Assembly: GCA_003552075.1 (NCBI GenBank)
Contig: PUOJ01000050.1
Location: forward strand, 1 to 52,298
DNA from: Bacteroidales bacterium
GTDB lineage: Bacteria > Bacteroidota > Bacteroidia > Bacteroidales > UBA7960
Direction of reading: 5' to 3'
Length of the DNA stretch: 52,298 nucleotides
A program made the translations under genes and the position numbers. Positions 1 through 9,060 of the stretch are shown here, piece after piece. The notes under the pieces are model-generated. The model was not told the DNA's origin, made no database searches, and saw only the letters and a list, made by a program, of their open reading frames with translations. How positions within the stretch are numbered: the first letter of the stretch is position 1; the number at the start of each line of letters is the position of its first letter.

Positions 1-4
1 AGGG

Positions 5-1015
5 GTGCGCGACATCGGCATCAGCCGTGGTGCCGAACGTCCGGAGCTGCAGATCATCCCCGACCAGGAGAAGATGTCGGCATTCGGCCTGAACGCCAGT
101 ACCGTGGCCCAAGCCATCCGCAACAGGGTGGAAGGGATGACCGCCTCGCTATACCGCGAAGACGGCTATGAATATGACGTGGTCGTGCGGCATAAAGAAG
201 AATTCCGGAACAGCATCGAACACGTAGAGAACATCTCGGTGCAAAACCCGATGGGCATGATGGTGCGTGTGAAAGAGTTTGCCGACGTACAGGAGTTTCA
301 CGCCCCGCCCAACATCGAAAGGAAAAACCGGGTACGCTACCTGACGGTTTCCAGTGGACTGCACGAGCGCTCCCTGGGCGACGTCACGGCAGACATCCGC
401 GCTGAGCTGGACGAAATGGAGCTGCCAGACGACGTATATGTCGAATTTGGCGGCCAGATCCAGGATCAGCAGGAAGCCTTTGCCGACCTGGGGCTGCTGC
501 TCATCTTAAGCATCTTCCTGGTCTATGTGGTGATGGCTGCCCAGTTTGAGTCATTCCGGATGCCCTTCATCATCATGCTGGCCGTGCCCTTTGCCTTTAC
601 AGGGGTGCTCCTGGCACTGTTCCTTACAGGCACAGAGCTGTCGGTGATTTCGATGATCGGCGGCATCATCCTCGTGGGCATCGTGGTGAAGAACTCCATC
701 GTATTGATAGACTTCACCAACCTGATGTACGCCCGGGGGATGAGCGTAGTACAGTCAGTAGTCACTGCTGGCAAATCGCGTCTGCGCCCCGTGCTGATGA
801 CCAGCCTGACCACCCTGCTGGCGATGATCCCGATGGTACTTGCTACTGGCGAAGGATCGGAGATCTGGGCCCCGATGGCGATTGCCGTGATCGGCGGACT
901 TGCGTTTTCCACCCTCGTGACCCTGGTGTTTGTGCCCGTGGTGTATACGGTGTTCGGCGCTAGGAAGGTGAAGAAGGCACGCAGGCGGGTACATAGGCAG
1001 GTGAATGGCAGTTGA
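5..1015 (+). CDS. RND efflux transporter permease subunit (AcrB/HAE family), C-terminal part, truncated at window edge
   Basis: Typical RND C-terminal half: FGGQIQDQQEAFADLGLLLILSIFLVYVVMAAQFESFRMPFIIMLAVPFAFTGV ... GIVVKNSIVLIDF ... LRPVLMTSLTTLLAMIPM. Confidence 0.93.
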   Translation: MRDIGISRGAERPELQIIPDQEKMSAFGLNASTVAQAIRNRVEGMTASLYREDGYEYDVVVRHKEEFRNSIEHVENISVQNPMGMMVRVKEFADVQEFHAPPNIERKNRVRYLTVSSGLHERSLGDVTADIRAELDEMELPDDVYVEFGGQIQDQQEAFADLGLLLILSIFLVYVVMAAQFESFRMPFIIMLAVPFAFTGVLLALFLTGTELSVISMIGGIILVGIVVKNSIVLIDFTNLMYARGMSVVQSVVTAGKSRLRPVLMTSLTTLLAMIPMVLATGEGSEIWAPMAIAVIGGLAFSTLVTLVFVPVVYTVFGARKVKKARRRVHRQVNGS

Positions 1016-1202
1016 TGACTTGGGGGATGTTGGGAGTAAGAAGTAAGCAGTAAGCAGTAAGAAGGTTAAGGATGAGAATGAGGCAATTTGAGGTTTGAAG
1101 TTACCCGGGGCATTTGTGTGCATTTGTGAAAACCATTTGTGTCAATTTGTGGATAACTTAAAACCTCCTTGCCCTGGCACAAAACACGGCAGACCGGGAC
1201 TT

Positions 1203-1284
1203 TCAGACCTTTTGACTTTTAGACATTTTGTCCTTTTGTCCTTTTGTCCTTTTGTCCTTTTGTCATTTTGTCATTTTGTCATTT
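1203..1284 (+). repeat. Octamer-period intergenic repeat (GACNTTTT / GTCCTTTT / GTCATTTT), word family A
   Basis: gacctttt gactttta gacatttt gtcctttt (x4) gtcatttt (x2) read directly; ends ~20 bp before the downstream ATG. Confidence 0.85.
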
Positions 1285-1304
1285 CACACATTAACAGAGA
1301 GATT

Positions 1305-1598
1305 ATGAAAGCCATATTCATTGTATACAACCAGGCGCTGACTGAGCGTGTGGCGGAGTTGCTGGACAAGGCCGGCGCCCGCGGCTTTACCCAGTGGGAG
1401 GACGTGATGGGGCGCGGCACCAAGACCGGTGAGCCCCACATGGGCACCCACACCTGGCCGGCGATGAACTCCGCCGTCCTCTCGGTGGTGGACGAAGAAA
1501 AAGCGAAAAAGCTGCTCGCCGGGGTGAAGGCCATTGAAGAAAAAGCCAGCCGGCAGGGAATCAGGGCCTTTCAGTGGCCTGTCGAAGAAATGGTCTGA
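1305..1598 (+). CDS. PII-like small regulatory protein (97 aa)
   Basis: MKAIFIVYNQALTERVAELLDKAGARGFTQWEDVMGRG... PII-like fold pattern; ATG at 1305, shorter than the 1095 ORF start. Confidence 0.7.
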   Translation: MKAIFIVYNQALTERVAELLDKAGARGFTQWEDVMGRGTKTGEPHMGTHTWPAMNSAVLSVVDEEKAKKLLAGVKAIEEKASRQGIRAFQWPVEEMV

Positions 1599-1641
1599 AC
1601 GACCAGCTCTTAAATACGCCCTGCCAAAAGCCATTTTTTTA

Positions 1642-1649
1642 TACCTTTG
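1642..1649 (+). promoter_or_regulatory. Bacteroidota -7 element TACCTTTG
   Basis: Exact TAnnTTTG match in ttttttTACCTTTGcacc upstream of the lipid kinase gene. Confidence 0.5.
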
Positions 1650-1850
1650 CACCTTCTTAACCAAGGTGGGCCCATGCATGCCCTGGCGCCGGTGAGGTCG
1701 CAGAGATCTTTCCGCAACGCACAAAAGAGCCGGGCATGGGCTTAACCAGGCAAATACCTGCTTTGCAAAGGTGAGAGAAGGTCCGGAACCGGGTCGGCTA
1801 AAGCCTCCCTGACAGCACACCGGGAAGACCAATTGGTAAAAAAACAGCTG

Positions 1851-2828
1851 ATGGCCAGGCAAGCAAATGAATGGCTGGTAATTGTAAATCCCAATGCCGG
1901 CATTGGAAAGGTAAGCAGAGACTGGGGAAGGATCTCCCAGATGCTCGACAAGCATGGCTTTGATTATAAGGCCCTGTTTACCGATGGACCGCTCCATGCC
2001 ATCACCCTGGTAGCTGAAAACATCCGCTCAGGATACCGCAAGTTCATTGCCGTGGGAGGTGATGGAACCATGAATGAGGTGGTCAACGGCATCTTTTCCC
2101 AAGAAGAAATCCCCACCACAGACATCAAAGCAGGCATGATCCCTGTGGGCACTGGCAATGACTGGGTGCGGACCTGGGGCATCCCAACAGATTACGAACA
2201 GGCCATACAACTGCTCCGGAAGGAATTTACGATGCTGCAGGATGCGGGTCTTGTGAGCTATTACAATAGCAAACGGCAAGGCACCAGGTATTTTGTCAAC
2301 ATGGCCGGACTCGGATTTGACGGCCTGGTGGCACAGAAAACCAATGCCGACAAGCGCAGGGGTAAAGGCAACCCCCTCTTGTACTTCAAGCATCTGCTCG
2401 GCTCTCTTTTCTCTTACAAATCGTGCAACACCACCATCCGGGTGGACGGCAGGGAGGTGAAAGACCTCTATTTCAGCATTGGTGTAGGAATCGGACAATA
2501 TAACGGGGGCGGGATGAGACAGGCTCCGGATGCCATTCCGAATGACGGTCTCTTCGACCTGACGCTGATCAGGGACCTCAGCAAACTGTCGATCGTAGCC
2601 AACGTGCGCCGCCTCTATGATGGGACCATCAAAAAATACCATAAGGTCGAAACCATGCTTGGGAAAAAGATCAGCGTGCACTGCAAGACACCCATTTTGC
2701 TGGAAGCCGACGGAGAGTCCCTGGGGCACTCCCCTTTCACCTTCGACATCATTCCGCAAAGCGTACAAGTGGTGGTGAATGAAAACAAGTGGAGCAAAGC
2801 GAACAAGACCGAGCCCCCGGCCGTTTAG
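1851..2828 (+). CDS. Diacylglycerol/lipid kinase family protein (YegS/BmrU-like)
   Basis: IVNPNAGIGKV, VGGDGTMNEVVNG, IPVGTGNDWVRTWGIP motifs; start may be 1833 or 1851. Confidence 0.88.
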   Translation: MARQANEWLVIVNPNAGIGKVSRDWGRISQMLDKHGFDYKALFTDGPLHAITLVAENIRSGYRKFIAVGGDGTMNEVVNGIFSQEEIPTTDIKAGMIPVGTGNDWVRTWGIPTDYEQAIQLLRKEFTMLQDAGLVSYYNSKRQGTRYFVNMAGLGFDGLVAQKTNADKRRGKGNPLLYFKHLLGSLFSYKSCNTTIRVDGREVKDLYFSIGVGIGQYNGGGMRQAPDAIPNDGLFDLTLIRDLSKLSIVANVRRLYDGTIKKYHKVETMLGKKISVHCKTPILLEADGESLGHSPFTFDIIPQSVQVVVNENKWSKANKTEPPAV

Positions 2829-2938
2829 AAAAAAGATCAAATTGCATCTTCACGAAAACAAAGCCCGAAGCCTTGGCTTTTCGAAGGGTTGACATTTCGA
2901 CATCCTGACAAAGACTAAAAACTGAAATCACATAACAT

Positions 2939-4468
2939 ATGAGCAAAGGCGAAGACACGTTCAAAAAAATTATCGCACATTGCAAGGAATACGGTTTTAT
3001 ATTCCAGTCGAGCGAGATCTATGACGGCCTCAGTGCGGTTTATGATTACGGACAGCAGGGTGTGGAGCTGAAAAACAACATCAAGGACTATTGGTGGAAG
3101 TCGATGGTTCAGCACCACGAGGAGATCGTGGGGCTTGATTCCGCCATTTTCATGCACCCCACGGTTTGGAAGGCTTCCGGACACGTGGATGCCTTCAACG
3201 ACCCGCTGATCGACAACAAGGATTCGAAGAAGCGCTATCGCGCCGACGTGCTGATCGAAGACCACATCGCCAAGTTGGAAGACAAGATCAACAAGGAGGT
3301 GAAGAAGGCGGCCAAACGATTCGGGGAGTCTTTCGACGAGGCGATGTTCCGCGAGACGAACCCCCGGGTGCAAGCGAACGTGAAAAAAATCGACGACATC
3401 AACGCGCGCTTTGTGCCAGCCATGGAAGACGGGCAGCTCAGTGACCTGAAGAAGCTCATCGAAGACCTGGAAATCGCATGTCCGGTATCCGGCTCCCGCA
3501 ACTGGACGGACGTCAGGCAGTTTAACCTGATGTTCAGCTCCCAGATGGGATCCACGGGAGAAACCGCATCGACCATCTATTTGCGCCCGGAAACAGCCCA
3601 GGGGATCTTCGTGAACTACCTGAATGTGCAAAAGACTGGCCGGAAAAAACTGCCTTTCGGCATCGCCCAGATCGGGAAAGCCTTCCGCAACGAGATTGTG
3701 GCACGGCAGTTCATCTTCCGTATGCGGGAGTTTGAACAGATGGAGATGCAGTATTTTGTGCGGCCGGGACAGGAAGCCGACTGGTTTGAATACTGGAAGG
3801 AGCAGCGGATGCAGTGGCACCTGGCCCTGGGCATCCCGGAAGAGCTTTTCCGCGTCCACAAGCACGAAAAACTCGCCCACTACGCCAATGCGGCCGTCGA
3901 CATCGAGTTTGACTTTCCCTTTGGCTTCAAGGAGATCGAAGGCGTGCATTCACGCACCGACTTCGACCTCGGCGCACATCAGAAGTTCAGCGGCAAGAAG
4001 CTACAATACTTCGACCCGGAAACCAACGACAGCTATGTGCCTTACGTGGTGGAAACCTCTATCGGTCTCGACAGGATGTTCCTGGCGGTGATCAGCCACG
4101 CCTACAGGGAAGAAAAGCTTGAGGATGGCAGCGAACGGGTGGTGATGAACATCCCCCCGGCTTTGGCACCGACCAAGGTGGCCGTGTTGCCACTTGTCAA
4201 GAAAGACGGCCTGCCCGAAAAGGGGAGGGAGATCTTCGACCGGCTCAAATACGACTTTATGTGCCAATACGAGGACAAGGATGCCATCGGGCGCCGCTAC
4301 CGCCGGCACGATGCCATCGGCACGCCCTATTGCATTACCATCGACCACGAGACCCTGGAGAATGATACCGTCACCATCCGGGAGCGGGATAGCATGAAGC
4401 AGGAGCGGATCCCGGCGGAACGGATTGCTGAAGTTGTACGCCAACGGGTTGTAGTAAGAAGTAAGTAG
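2939..4468 (+). CDS. glyS: Glycine--tRNA ligase (alpha2, eukaryote/archaeal-like type)
   Basis: Class II aaRS; FRETNPRVQANVKKIDDINARF, RPETAQGIFVNYLNVQKTGRKKLPFGIAQIGKAFRNEI, EMQYFVRPG. Confidence 0.95.
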   Translation: MSKGEDTFKKIIAHCKEYGFIFQSSEIYDGLSAVYDYGQQGVELKNNIKDYWWKSMVQHHEEIVGLDSAIFMHPTVWKASGHVDAFNDPLIDNKDSKKRYRADVLIEDHIAKLEDKINKEVKKAAKRFGESFDEAMFRETNPRVQANVKKIDDINARFVPAMEDGQLSDLKKLIEDLEIACPVSGSRNWTDVRQFNLMFSSQMGSTGETASTIYLRPETAQGIFVNYLNVQKTGRKKLPFGIAQIGKAFRNEIVARQFIFRMREFEQMEMQYFVRPGQEADWFEYWKEQRMQWHLALGIPEELFRVHKHEKLAHYANAAVDIEFDFPFGFKEIEGVHSRTDFDLGAHQKFSGKKLQYFDPETNDSYVPYVVETSIGLDRMFLAVISHAYREEKLEDGSERVVMNIPPALAPTKVAVLPLVKKDGLPEKGREIFDRLKYDFMCQYEDKDAIGRRYRRHDAIGTPYCITIDHETLENDTVTIRERDSMKQERIPAERIAEVVRQRVVVRSK

Positions 4469-4499
4469 TAAGCAGTAAGCAGTAGGAAGTAAAAAGTAG
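4454..4499 (+). repeat. AGTAAGCAGTAAG word repeat (family B) overlapping the glyS stop codon
   Basis: gtagtaagaagtaagtagtaagcagtaagcagtaggaagtaaaaagtag. Confidence 0.8.
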
Positions 4500-4534
4500 C
4501 CGCAACGCTTGGGCGGAGCATTGGGTCCTTGTCA

Positions 4535-4562
4535 GGGCCGGACTTGGCCGGCCCCCTTTTTT
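4535..4562 (+). terminator. Rho-independent terminator downstream of glyS
   Basis: GGGCCGG-ACTTGG-CCGGCCC followed by CCTTTTTT. Confidence 0.75.
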
Positions 4563-4647
4563 CCCCAGGAAGAGCCGTAGGGACAGCACTTGGGCTGTCC
4601 ATCAGGGTGCTGGTTTCCAACAGGACCCGCAAAAGGACATATACCTC

Positions 4648-4690
4648 TGCTGCTTACTGCTTACTGCCTACTTCCTACTTCGTACTTCCC
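4648..4690 (-). repeat. Family B word repeat (inverted copy) overlapping the asd stop codon
   Basis: ctgctgcttactgcttactgcctacttcctacttcgtacttcc; reverse complement matches the 4454 copy. Confidence 0.8.
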
Positions 4691-5660
4691 TGGCAATCTC
4701 CGCAATCTGTACCGCATTACCCGCCGCGCCCTTCCGCAGGTTGTCGGCGACAATCCACAAGTCTAGGCCATTGGGCACCGACGGATCCCGCCGGATGCGA
4801 CCCACGAAGACCTCATCCCGGCCTTCCACGAACCGGGGCATTGGGTAGGTGTTGTTTGCCGGGTCGTCCTGCACCACCACGCCCGGGGTTTGCTGCATCA
4901 GGTGACGCACCGCTTCCAATGAAAAATCCTTTTCAAGTTCCAGGTTGACCGCTTCCGAGTGGCCGCCCATTACGGGGATGCGCACCACCGTGGCCGTGAT
5001 GCGGATGTCCTCCGCCTCGAGGATTTTGCGGGTCTCATTCACCAGCTTCATTTCTTCTGCCGTATAGCCGTTGTCCTGGAAATCCCCGCCGTGCGGAAAG
5101 CAGTTCAGGTCGATGGGGTGCGGGTAGGCCTTTTCGCCCTCCTTGCCGGCACGCTCATCCTGCAACTGCTGCACCGCCTTGACGCCGGTACCCGTAACCG
5201 ACTGGTAGGTGGAAATGACCAGCCGGCGGATGCCATATGCCCGGTGGATGGGTGCCAGCGGCACCACCATCTGGATGGTGCTGCAATTGGGATTGGCAAT
5301 GATCCGGGTGTCTTTGGTCACCGTGTGCGGGTTCACCTCCGGAACGACAAGCGGCACGGTCGGATCAGCCCGCCAGGCGGATGAATTATCAATCACCACA
5401 CAGCCTGCGTTGGCAAATGCCTCCGCGTATTTTTTCGAAGTGGCCGATCCGGCAGAAAATAATGCGACATCAGGTCTGGCGGCCAGGCCATCCTCCACCG
5501 ACCTCACCTTGTATGCCTTGTCCCTGAAAAACACCTCGCGCCCTACTGAGCGTGCAGATGCACAAGGGATAAAATCCTTCACCGGGAACTTGCGCTCCTC
5601 CAGGACACGCATCATCACCTCGCCCACCAAACCCGTGGCGCCTATCAATGCTATTACCAT
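4668..5660 (-). CDS. asd: Aspartate-semialdehyde dehydrogenase
   Basis: MVIALIGATGLVGEVMMRVLEER..., NPNCSTIQMV, catalytic Cys context and HSEAVN. Confidence 0.95.
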   Translation of the reverse strand: MVIALIGATGLVGEVMMRVLEERKFPVKDFIPCASARSVGREVFFRDKAYKVRSVEDGLAARPDVALFSAGSATSKKYAEAFANAGCVVIDNSSAWRADPTVPLVVPEVNPHTVTKDTRIIANPNCSTIQMVVPLAPIHRAYGIRRLVISTYQSVTGTGVKAVQQLQDERAGKEGEKAYPHPIDLNCFPHGGDFQDNGYTAEEMKLVNETRKILEAEDIRITATVVRIPVMGGHSEAVNLELEKDFSLEAVRHLMQQTPGVVVQDDPANNTYPMPRFVEGRDEVFVGRIRRDPSVPNGLDLWIVADNLRKGAAGNAVQIAEIAREVRSRK

Positions 5661-5756
5661 ACAACTTGTTTTTTATACCCAAAAGCAAATTTCGTCAAAA
5701 AAAATGAATGTGTTTTAAAAGCGTTTTTGTAATTTTATGTCTAAATTTATAATGCC

Positions 5757-8363
5757 ATGGTTCGTTTTTTGTTGTTTTTTGTCTTTGTTTTTGTGTGTTT
5801 TGCGCTATTTGCGCAGTTTACAGATGATTTCAGCAATGGCAACTTCACGGAGGGTCCATCCTGGATTGGAGACCGCGAAAAATTCATTGTAGATAACGGC
5901 CAGCTTCGCCTGTATGACGATGAAGCCGGGATGGCCTGGCTGTCAACGCAAAGCCAGGTTGTGGCGGACACACAGTGGGATTTCTGGTTGCGCATTGGCT
6001 TCACGCCTTCTGACAATAATCATCCGCGCATTTATCTGGTCAGCGACAAGGCCGACCTGGGCGCACCCCTGAACGGCTACTTTATTCAGGTCGGGAAAAC
6101 CGGTGGCGACATGAAACGCGTATTCCTGTGCCGCCAGGATGGCACGGAAGAGACGGTCCTGGTGGAAGGCCACATGCAGGTGGCAGAGGGAAGCAACAAC
6201 ATCATGCGGATCAGGGTTTTACGCGACGGGGCAGGTACCTGGAGCGTACTGGTGGCACCGGGGGGTGGGGAGCTGTTCATCCCCCAGGGACAGATATTTG
6301 ACAATACCTATACGTCCAGCCATTGGTTTGGCATACGTTGTACATATACCGTCAGCAACAGCAGGCGTTTTTATTTTGATGATTTCCGTGTGGGAGACAT
6401 CTTGCCGGGGGCAGCACCGGAGGTGACGCGGGTCAGGGTGGTGTCGCCGGAGGTCCTCGATGTCTATTTTAATGGGGTATTGCACGCACCTTCGGCACAA
6501 ACAACCGGCAATTATCATGCAGACGGTGGTATGGGAAACCCCCTTATTGCCGCCTTTGACCCCGGAAAGCCCTATGTGGTGCGCTTACAGTTTGCGGATG
6601 CTTTCGCTGAAAACCACGCCTATTCCCTCACGGTGGATAACATCCTCGGCGCTGACGGCCAAGTCATGGTGCCCTACGCCGGGCAGTTTGCCAACCATGT
6701 GCCAGAGATGTTCGATGTGGTCTTCAACGAGGTCATGGCCAACAGCAGGCCGGAGGTCGGCCTGCCACCATACGACTGGGTGGAACTTTATAATACCACC
6801 GACCTGCCCATTGACCTGGAGGGTTGGGTGTTGCAGCACGGAGACACCCGCCGGGAATTGCCATATGCCACCATCTTGCCGAAAGGATACCTGGTGCTTT
6901 GCACAGAAGAAGCCTGTCCGGAGCTGAAGGCCTTTGGTCCTGTGCTGGCTGTGCCTGGCTTATCTGCCACTGCTTTTACCATTGGTGGCAATACGCTCGC
7001 CCTTTGGGACAATGCTGGTCAGCTGCTGTCTTTTGTAGAATACTCCGGCCGGTGGTACCGGGATGCAGCAAAATCAGAGGGTGGATGGTCGCTGGAAAAG
7101 ATCGACCCCTACAATTACGGGCAGGGTGCAGAAAACTGGAAGGCCTCCCGAGATCCGCGAGGCGGAACACCCGGCGAAACCAACTCCAGGAGGGCCGACA
7201 ATCCAAACACCACGCACCCGCGGCTGGTACGCGCAGGGTATGTAGACTCCCTCTCGGTCAGACTGCATTTTTCCGAGCCCATGCATAAGGAATCCCTGCT
7301 GTACGCCGAACATTATCACATCAAAAGTGGACCGGGAAGTCCGCTCGCCGTAACAGCAAACCTGCCGGACCTCACCCGTGCTGAGCTTTCTTTGGAACAG
7401 CCTCTGCAGCCAGGTAAGGTACACGTCATTGAAGTCTGCGGAGACCTGTATGACTGCGACGGCAACATCCTGCTTCAAAACCAGGCCAGGGTTGCCATTC
7501 CTGATGAAGCGCTGCATAATGGCATCGTGATCAACGAGGTACTCTTCAACCCCCCTGCCGGGGGAGCCCGCTACATTGAAATTTACAACCGGTCGGACCA
7601 GGTTTTTGACTTGCAGCAGATGATCCTGGCCTCAAAAGACGCCTTTGACCACAACTTGTCCACGTTGCAGGAGATCAGCGAGGAGAGCTTATTGTTCTTT
7701 CCCGGCGACTACCTGGTGCTGAGCCAGGACACGGGTGCGGTCAGCAGCACATACCACATTCCTGTGCAGGACGTACTATGGGAGCTGGCAGGAATGCCCC
7801 GCATGACAAACACCATGGGTGTGGTCGTGCTGGCGACCAAGGGGCATGTACTCATCGACGAGCTCGCATATGAAGAGGAGATGCACCTCTCGTTGATTGC
7901 CAACCCATCTGGCGTAGCGCTTGAGCGGACACACCCGGACAGGCCGTCAGATGAGGCCTCCTCCTGGCATTCGGCGGCAGCGGCAGCCGGCTATGGCACG
8001 CCTGGTTACCAAAACAGCCAGTATCTTCCACCCCATGCCGAGCCCTTGGGTCACTGGGAGATATATCCACAGGTGTTTTTACCCGATGGCAGTGGGCATC
8101 AGGATCTGCTGCAAATCCATTATTCGTTGGACTCTCCGGGTTGCGTGGCACATATCAGGATCTTTGACCGCCGTGGCCGGAAGGTGCGTACCCTGACTCC
8201 GGGCAAGCTGCTGGCCACGAGTGGCGTCGTCTCCTGGGATGGCACTACCGATGAAGGCGAAAAAGCATCCATTGGCATCTATGTCATCCACGTGGAAATG
8301 ATACACGACAGTGGCAGGGTGCAAACGGAAAAGTTGTGGGCGGTGCTGGGAGGCAGGCTGTAA
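5757..8363 (+). CDS. Secreted lamin-tail-domain (LTD) protein, N-terminal LamG-like region and FlgD-like C-terminus
   Basis: Signal peptide; two LTD-like segments (VVFNEVMANSRPE...DWVELYNTTDLPIDLEGWVL; IVINEVLFNPPAGGARYIEIYNRSDQVFDLQQM); C-term FDRRGRKVRTL...WDGTTDEGEKASIGIYVI. Confidence 0.8.
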   Translation: MVRFLLFFVFVFVCFALFAQFTDDFSNGNFTEGPSWIGDREKFIVDNGQLRLYDDEAGMAWLSTQSQVVADTQWDFWLRIGFTPSDNNHPRIYLVSDKADLGAPLNGYFIQVGKTGGDMKRVFLCRQDGTEETVLVEGHMQVAEGSNNIMRIRVLRDGAGTWSVLVAPGGGELFIPQGQIFDNTYTSSHWFGIRCTYTVSNSRRFYFDDFRVGDILPGAAPEVTRVRVVSPEVLDVYFNGVLHAPSAQTTGNYHADGGMGNPLIAAFDPGKPYVVRLQFADAFAENHAYSLTVDNILGADGQVMVPYAGQFANHVPEMFDVVFNEVMANSRPEVGLPPYDWVELYNTTDLPIDLEGWVLQHGDTRRELPYATILPKGYLVLCTEEACPELKAFGPVLAVPGLSATAFTIGGNTLALWDNAGQLLSFVEYSGRWYRDAAKSEGGWSLEKIDPYNYGQGAENWKASRDPRGGTPGETNSRRADNPNTTHPRLVRAGYVDSLSVRLHFSEPMHKESLLYAEHYHIKSGPGSPLAVTANLPDLTRAELSLEQPLQPGKVHVIEVCGDLYDCDGNILLQNQARVAIPDEALHNGIVINEVLFNPPAGGARYIEIYNRSDQVFDLQQMILASKDAFDHNLSTLQEISEESLLFFPGDYLVLSQDTGAVSSTYHIPVQDVLWELAGMPRMTNTMGVVVLATKGHVLIDELAYEEEMHLSLIANPSGVALERTHPDRPSDEASSWHSAAAAAGYGTPGYQNSQYLPPHAEPLGHWEIYPQVFLPDGSGHQDLLQIHYSLDSPGCVAHIRIFDRRGRKVRTLTPGKLLATSGVVSWDGTTDEGEKASIGIYVIHVEMIHDSGRVQTEKLWAVLGGRL

Positions 8364-8460
8364 CGTGCCGGTCAAGATACACATGCGGGTCTTTGCAGCA
8401 CGTATGTGCTGTGAACACCACGCTGCTTGCTGCCAGGCAACTGTTTAGGCATCGTCGTTC

Positions 8461-8521
8461 TTGCACGGATATTGAGCTATTTGCCGGCTGAATTGCACGG
8501 ATGGTGAGCTATTTGCCTGCC
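8461..8521. repeat. 32-bp-period direct tandem repeat (2 copies)
   Basis: ttgcacggatattgagctatttgccggc / ttgcacggatggtgagctatttgcctgcc. Confidence 0.85.
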
Positions 8522-8607
8522 GACGCTGCGTTACCATGTGTTGTACCAAAGCCCGGACTGCTTCGCGCTTTAACCCTGGCAGGCGGTTTTTTCAACCCCC
8601 TGCTGCA

Positions 8608-9060
8608 TTAACCGCGATCACTTTGCTGGGTTGTGCGCATGATATAGACATCATAATCGCCGAGATAAGCAAACCCCAGTTTTCGGTAAAGGGCGATGGC
8701 TTCTTTATTGGTCTGGTGCACTTCCAGCTTGACCTGCGTGTTTCGTTCGCGGGCATAATGGATTGATTTTTCGCTGAGCAGCAGGCCAATGCCCTGACGC
8801 TGGTATTCGGGCAGCACCCCCAGGTGATGCAGGTGCATGCGCCTTCCATCGTAGGTCATCCAGCTGGTTCCAACAACCCGGCCTTCCGCGGTGCAGGCCA
8901 CCAGCATTTTCCCGCCAAGCTTTATGCTGCGCAGGATGGTCTGCAGGTCATCACCACGGTGCGCACCTCCCAGGTCCGTCGCATTCCATACCTCCATCAC
9001 CTGGGGATAATCCTCTCCGGCGAAATCGCGAATTTTCAGTTGTTGATTGTGGGCGTTCAT
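8608..9060 (-). CDS. GNAT family N-acetyltransferase
   Basis: LHHLGVLPEYQRQGIGLLLSEKSIHYARE...LEVHQTNKEAIALYRKLGFAYLGDYDVYIM. Confidence 0.9.
   Translation of the reverse strand: MNAHNQQLKIRDFAGEDYPQVMEVWNATDLGGAHRGDDLQTILRSIKLGGKMLVACTAEGRVVGTSWMTYDGRRMHLHHLGVLPEYQRQGIGLLLSEKSIHYARERNTQVKLEVHQTNKEAIALYRKLGFAYLGDYDVYIMRTTQQSDRG

Noticed and set aside
1203-1284. CRISPR array
   Set aside because: 8-bp period with no spacers and no cas genes; a simple word repeat.
2915-3949. 344-aa minus-strand ORF antisense to glyS
   Set aside because: Shadow ORF from codon bias; glyS motifs define the true frame.
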